This document shows positions 58,397 to 64,000 of a stretch of 64,000 bases of DNA, piece after piece. The stretch lies in assembly GCF_017654505.1 (NCBI RefSeq), contig NC_054547.1:24929975-24993974 (forward strand), in the 5' to 3' direction. The notes beneath the pieces were generated by a model. The model saw nothing but the letters and a program-made list of their open reading frames with translations, was not told the origin of the DNA and did not search any database. A program made the translations under genes and the position numbers. The DNA comes from Polyodon spathula. Lineage: Eukaryota; Chordata; Actinopteri; Acipenseriformes; Polyodontidae. The number at the start of each line of letters is the position of its first letter. Position 1 is the first letter of the stretch.

Positions 58397-60500
58397 CAGC
58401 ACTGATATAATTCTTTACCTCAATTAACCGTGTGGAGTCTACTGTAGCTACAGCTGAATCGATCCCCTGCTTTGAACAGTGTCTTTCAACTGCTTCTGTC
58501 TGTGTACCATTATCCCAATCCACTGGAGTTTGGGTTGCACAACCAAGCGTGTTGTGTGCTGTCCTCACCACGGCCCCCTTAATTTTTTGTGGCAGATAAA
58601 ATGCATTAACAGCAGGTGAATAGTTACATTTACAGGTTACAGTACAGTACACCTTAATCTCAAGGACTGTTTGTGTGTTCCACTTCCAAATCTTGTATAC
58701 AAGAAACAGGCATAATGGCAACCACCAGTAATTAATCCATCGTTATTCTGATCTTGTCTTCAAGTCTGGTGGTTATATTGGGTCTTTTAGGTGGCTGTTT
58801 TGATACTAAAGATGCACTCTGCCATTTGGCGTAATATCGTTGTATTGTACCTTTAACAGAAACGTCGTTCATTTTGTAGCTTTCCTGTACAGAATCTTTG
58901 TCACATTGAGTTTTATTTGTATAATAGTCAACTCGACCTTTAAACCTTAATGTACTGTATATTGAAACTAATGCTTCAGCTAGTAAAGAACCAATGTAAA
59001 ATGAGAACAGATTTTTAAAAGTGCTTGATTACAGACAAGGTGTGGAAGTTAAGGAATGGGCATAGTTTTTTTTTTTTGTCCATGGTACAGGAATTGTCAT
59101 AATATTTATTAAATATAATTCAACTTTGTGGGATGATGCTCACCCTCAAAGAATTAACAACCTGAAGAAAAACTTTGCTCACTACTGGAGGTGAAACCGT
59201 GACAGGTTTTTCTTAGACTCTGTAATTCAGGCACTGGAATGGGAAGAGACAGGAATTAAAAGACACAATGTTATACTGCTAGCCAGTATTATGGTTGCTA
59301 TTTATTTAGTGGACGAATGTTGTAAATTAGGTTCCTGTAGTTGCAAAAATTATCTTAAGGGCTAGCTAAGAACAAACTTAATTTGTTTACATCAGTTAGG
59401 CGCTTGTTACCAAAAAAGTGAAAAGTATAAATTTAATGGTAACTTGATTTAGTTTGAGAAGTTAAGTATGCAAATATGTAATGATACATTTCTTTAAAAT
59501 TTGGTGTTTGTTGTTTTTGAGGTGAACAATCTTTGCAATCGCTTTTCTCTGATGCATATCGGCAGGATATTATTCCCAATGAGCTACCACGAGGAATCAG
59601 CAAATGCATAATAAAAATCCAAAACACACTTCTGCTTTTCAAACAGTAAAACAGACTGCATAAAGAAGTGACTTCACATTGATGCTGCAGTCAGAAAGCC
59701 CTTGTGTGAGACAAAAGGGAAGGGAATGAGTCTTTAGCAGCTAAGCCTGAGGCTATGTGCCATGCTCAGTTTTTTTTTCTTTTTTTTTTAAATACATTTC
59801 AAAACTGTGATTAAAAACAGAAACAAGGTAAGAATTGGAAACTTAATGACATGCATGACACGTGGGTAAGGTAACAATACATTTTAAAAAATGCTTTGCA
59901 TATTACCTGTCAGGGAAATCCAAAAACAAGACTTCCATTACATAGCAGTTGGAGCCAAGTACATTTTACAGTGAGTTTAATAAAAAACACACAATATCCT
60001 ATCTGCAATACCTATATGCGCAATCATTTATATTAATCATTTATAATATTTACTGTAGGTCCTGTGAATAGGGTATTCTCTAGATTGTTTGCCTAATCTG
60101 GTTTAAAGCCTGCCATCCCAGCCTCACAACAGCTTTGTACAGACATTTTCTTGGGTATACTGTGAGGGTCCCTGAAATTAATTTCGCTTTGCCCCTCAGA
60201 TTATGCACGTTTTCATTTGAAGACTCTGAAGTAATCAATAGCGTACAGAATTTTAAGCAATATAGCTGTCCATTTAGAAGACATTCGAATTCAAATTCAA
60301 AAGCTATGTGTGGTGTTCAGCCAAGACTGTCCAAGAGGTGGCAATCAAGACCACTAGGAAATCTCTTCACTGCAGTGTGATGCTATACTGTGCAACTTTT
60401 CAAACTGCTAACAACTGATACCCATTCATATAATCCATATAATTTTTTTATAACAAAGACTTGTTTTAAGAAACACTCTTTGATCAAAGCTGAGCTGTCT
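58397..60500. other. No gene recognised
   Basis: AT-rich sequence downstream of the pseudogene. Nothing supported. Confidence 0.45.
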
Positions 60501-60502
60501 GC

Positions 60503-60613
60503 GGCATCTAACAAGATCCCACTATGTAGATCTTTTATTGGCATCTAATAAGATCCCGCTATGTAGATCTCTTGTTGGCATCTAACAAGATCCCACTATG
60601 TAGATCTCTTGTC
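60503..60613 (+). repeat. 37-bp tandem repeat, three copies
   Basis: Units start at 60503, 60540 and 60577 with GGCATCTAA(C/T)AAGATCCC, each followed by (A/G)CTATGTAGATCT. A few substitutions separate the units. Confidence 0.92.
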
Positions 60614-63150
60614 TTCATTAAAAAACATTTCCAGGGACGGGTTCAATAAAAAATACATAGCAGTACTACAGTCTCCAATACTATGCATTGTTACCTTAAA
60701 TTCTGCAAAACTGCGCCAAAAATATTTAATATTTCCCAGTTCAATCATTGTTTTCATCCTCACCACATGCAGTAAGATTAAACAATTTAGATCCAGAATT
60801 TGTGCACAACTACATTGTAGTCTGTACTGCCAAATTGATTGGTCTAGTCAGTTTTTGAGAACAGAACACAAAGTTACTACGAAAAGGGGAGGGTAATTTA
60901 TTTACCATCCATCCTCAGCCATGGTTGCCGTCTTTATACCAACTCTACGCCTTGCTCCACTGCTAACCCATCTACATTGCCCTATTAACAGCAAGGCAGT
61001 CAGCAAGCTCTCATAGGCCAGTCACCACCTCCCGCAAGAGTCCGCTAAGTTTGACTACTAGGGAAAATCTTTGACAATCTCAATCTTTCAGGGCCATTAG
61101 CTCTAGAACACTACAGCAGCAGCTATCAAAACCAGTCCCAGTTCAATCTTCTCAATAGTAACTGTCATGTGAGAACCGTGGTTAACACAGCAGCTGTCAT
61201 CTCTCCCTGGGAGAAACTGGAGCCTAGCAAAGGAAACAACAAACATTTTTAACCAGACAAACAGTATAATAACGCATTGCTTATGTACTAAGGGGCAATG
61301 AAGGCACAGGGCAGCTACAATGGAACGACTCATTTGTAGAATAGTACCACAGTGGTAAGATATTATGTTTCTAAACTGAAACCATAGCAACAGAGTGCTA
61401 CTTCTTCAGGACTGCTATCAGAAATATTTGTTCCAAATCCATTTTAGTTACCATTGCTGGGAATGCTGTGGTCCACTAATGATTCTGCCTAATTTTTATG
61501 ATTCTGATGTACAAGATGTTATATGCTCCTTGTTTTGCAAATCCCCAGCTAAACACTGTTGCAATAAGTTTCTCCACAGAATCCATACATCCTGCCTACA
61601 CTCCTTCAATGGAAGCACATACTGTCTGATATACTCTGGTCTATCAAAAAGTAAAAAAGTTATTTTGGTTTGTGGAGAATTTCTTGTACGTTGAACCCAA
61701 TGTTAATTCAATATTGTAGCGGGCTCAATCACCCGGTGTGGGCTTGCTCGAGGGTGTCCTGGATGGGTGATAGGCAGCAACATTTCCCTGAGATATGCTT
61801 GGGGCAGCTTAGTGGCAGTGGGCATTTCTGATATGTGACCACAGCAAGGGCTATGAATGTAGGTCCTCCTGGGTAGGATTGAGTTCATTTGGGGGTAGAA
61901 TCTAGGAGAAGTCTGTGAAGTGAGTGCCCACTACATAAGGGGGCAGTAGAGTAACAAGTACTGTAAAAAAGAAATATTTCATTATTATTAGATGGCTAAC
62001 TGCTGATTAATATTATGTTTTGAAAATGCCCCTTCTTGTTTAGCAGAATGTAGTATAAGTCTAAGGCAGTGGTTGCCAACCTGTGGTCTGCCGACCATTT
62101 GTGGTCCGTGAGTAAATTCAAGGTGGTCCTCAAACAACTACCAAAATTCGGTTCCACAGCTCTTGCAAAAAACTATTTCTACACAGTCACACATTGTGCT
62201 ACTAATATTACTAAACATGGGTGAAATTTTGTCGGTACTCACATTGGTGCACATGAATTGAAGGCAAAAAGCCACATCAGTGTTCTCCATAAATTATATA
62301 GTTTCTAAATATTATAAATAATTATCATAACACGTTTTGCCTTGCAACGGGAAAGTTTCTAAAATGGCAAGTGATGTGTGGGACAGTAGAGATTAACATT
62401 TAAAAAAAAATAGGATCAAGAAAGTGCTTCAGATTTTGATAAGCGAGTCAGAATCGAGATACACATGAAGGTGTGCTTCACGCTTTTCAAACCCTGGCCC
62501 AACTTTGCAAGGTACATGTTAAGCATAGTGATCAACGTTTTGTTTTGTTGTGATCCTAGTATTTTCTGTTATGAGGACAGTAATAAATGAAAACCAAAAC
62601 GATGAGGTCTTTTTAATTTGTACAATGCCCCATTTTCTAAAACATGCTGCCACCACATAGTGTTTACGCTGCGGTTGTGCCCTGAGCTAGCTTCGGTCCG
62701 AGTGCAAGCACATACCATCTAAATTACAATACATGCTCGGTGACGTCATGACAACGACTGAAAGGATGATGAGTTTTCCCCTCCCCAAACCACAAAGACG
62801 GAAAAGGCAGTGTGGTATTACAAACAAACAATACAGTGTCGTGTACCAAGATACCTATCCAGAACAAGATTAGAGATGCGTTAAAGTTGTGTATGTGTTA
62901 ATTCTAAACAAGTAGTAAACATTAATGTTTGATACAACATAACGGACACGGACTCGTTTGTTATAGTTACTGATTTCACTTACTGTAATAGTAAAGACCC
63001 TTGCGTTTTCAAAACAACTATTCTGTTCATCAATATTCCCACCATGTTGTGCCTGGTATAGCCTATATACATAATTGTATGACGTATAAGTGCAATTCAT
63101 AGTGTTACAACATTATCCAGCAGCGCCACATTACCACAGAAGAAAAAATG
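60614..63150. other. No gene recognised; LTR-like and hAT-like ends
   Basis: TGTAGCGGGCTCAATCACC at 61716 resembles an LTR start without a visible end. CAGTGGTTGCCAACCTGTGG at 62067 resembles the terminus of hAT (Charlie-like) elements, again with no partner. No coding exon seen. Confidence 0.4.
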
Positions 63151-63162
63151 CCTGCCGGAATG

Positions 63163-63163
63163 T

Positions 63164-63195
<32 letters not shown>

Positions 63196-63226
63196 GATAT
63201 ATACTATATTGATATATATATATATA
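63163..63226. repeat. (AT)n microsatellite
   Basis: AT-rich alternating run abutting the LTR at 63228. Confidence 0.93.
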
Positions 63227-63227
63227 C

Positions 63228-63747
63228 TGTTCGTGTGCCCCCCAAGGGGCCGAGTGATAAATGGTGGGTATGTGAGGGCAGAATTTCTAACGGGGCTCTG
63301 CCCTTTCACTGGGTTGCAACCAGAGGGGGACTACAATTCGCAAAATGGCCGCCCCAAAAAGACTACAAGCACCAAAAGCCAGAGCAATGAGCCAAGGCGT
63401 GGCAGCCACACCCATAACAGTCATGGGGTGTGGCTGACCAATATAAGAAGGTTCAACACAGATCAGGAAGTGAAGAGGGAGAGGAGTAGAAGGTGGTGAT
63501 GGGTTGGGGAATGTGCTATTTGTTGTTTGGTGATTCTGAATTGATTTACTGTGCATGACCTGTACCGACTGAGAACCCTACTAGCTGTGAACCTGATTTG
63601 TGAACTGACCCTTGATAACCCTGACCCTGCGGGCTGTGTGTCTAACACAGCACAAGGTAATAAACATACAAGCACTGTCTTGTTGGAAAGAACTTTATTT
63701 TGATTGTACCTTCTTGTGTGTGTCTCCCATATCGATTTGTGTACAAG
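63228..63747 (+). mobile_element. 5' LTR of a retrotransposon continuing past the window
   Basis: Starts TGTTCGTGTGCCCCCC after an AT run. It holds a TATA-like AATATAAGAAGG near 63440 and AATAAA at about 63659, and probably ends near GATTTGTGTACA (63747), where TG...CA would close. A standard primer-binding site is not obvious directly after it. A gag-like open start follows at 63824, so this is an LTR with internal sequence rather than a solo LTR. Confidence 0.65.
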
Positions 63748-63823
63748 TTTGATTACCAAGCAAGAGCTTTGTCATACGCGATGGAAAATGTGGGCACTCT
63801 AAAGACAACATAGAGACCACAAA

Positions 63824-64000
63824 ATGGAGGCGGTCCTGCAGGCACTGTTGCAGACTGTAACAACTCAGCAAGAAGTGACCAGGGTTCAACAAGAGGAGGT
63901 CCAGCACACTACAAATCAGCGGATCAAAGACGAGTATGAAAGAAGCACTCGTGAGCTGAGAAAAAAGAATACAAGGGATTGCTGTACAAATGGGGGAACA
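63824..64000 (+). mobile_element. Start of a gag-like gene, truncated by window end
   Basis: An ATG about 75 bases after the LTR opens 59 codons to the window edge. The peptide starts MEAVLQALLQTVTTQQ and continues as a Gln/Glu-rich helix, as in the N-terminus of Ty3/gypsy-like gag proteins. Near 63960 an A-rich run seems to shift the frame relative to what gag proteins usually show next, so the copy may already be defective. Function in an intact element: structural capsid precursor. Confidence 0.5.

Noticed and set aside
60503..60613. Possible CRISPR array
   Set aside because: Three head-to-tail 37-bp units with no spacers, in vertebrate DNA. It is a tandem repeat.
61395..61694. A 99-codon + strand frame, Cys-rich
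   Set aside because: No splice context or recognisable motif, and composition like its surroundings. Most likely chance.

Overview
This is eukaryotic, vertebrate-type DNA. It is AT-rich, protein-coding sequence is sparse and split by introns with GT/AG borders, microsatellites are abundant, and there are many decayed transposons (Tc1/mariner, hAT, PIF-Harbinger, a non-LTR retrotransposon, solo LTRs). This repeat mix suggests a ray-finned fish. A non-teleost such as a sturgeon, paddlefish or bowfin is my guess, based on how familiar the LINE family at 13.5-14.5 kb looks, and I could not test it.

Only one gene looks intact: a galactose-3-O-sulfotransferase of the GAL3ST2/GAL3ST4 type on the + strand. 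Its three exons (26277-26350, 28029-29097, 30447-31415) join in frame to 703 residues: a signal anchor, an unusually long disordered stem, and a catalytic domain with both PAPS-binding motifs. A second recognisable gene, a kelch-like (BACK plus kelch repeats) locus at 53879-58396 (+), is an unprocessed pseudogene. It carries two in-frame stops, a one-base frameshift and at least one lost splice donor, and no BTB exon is visible. Two weaker exon candidates are a 41-codon terminal exon on the - strand (41987-42109, with acceptor and polyadenylation signal) and a signal-anchor-like exon on the + strand (43077-43173).

Layout: 1-9.3 kb holds simple repeats and dispersed repeats, one of them split by an hAT element, plus a hAT MITE with a perfect 8-bp target duplication. 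9.4-10.9 kb has two solo LTRs with perfect 5-bp duplications. 11-21 kb is mostly unrecognised DNA with a LINE remnant. 21-26 kb has an unclassified repeat, an hAT transposase remnant split by a solo LTR, and a Tc1 element. 26.2-31.6 kb is the sulfotransferase, with a foldback element in its first intron. 34-38 kb has a Harbinger transposase remnant. 39.1-40.8 kb is a purine-rich tract followed by a coding-like segment. 45.8-53.3 kb is a transposon cluster (solo LTRs, BED-finger hAT, two Tc1-type elements). 53.9-58.4 kb is the kelch pseudogene. 58.4-63.2 kb has almost nothing recognisable. At 63.2 kb an LTR retrotransposon begins and runs off the end.

The genes do not form a pathway. The main story is one Golgi sulfotransferase and one dead kelch gene in a nested repeat landscape. 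No CRISPR array, operon or other prokaryotic system is present.
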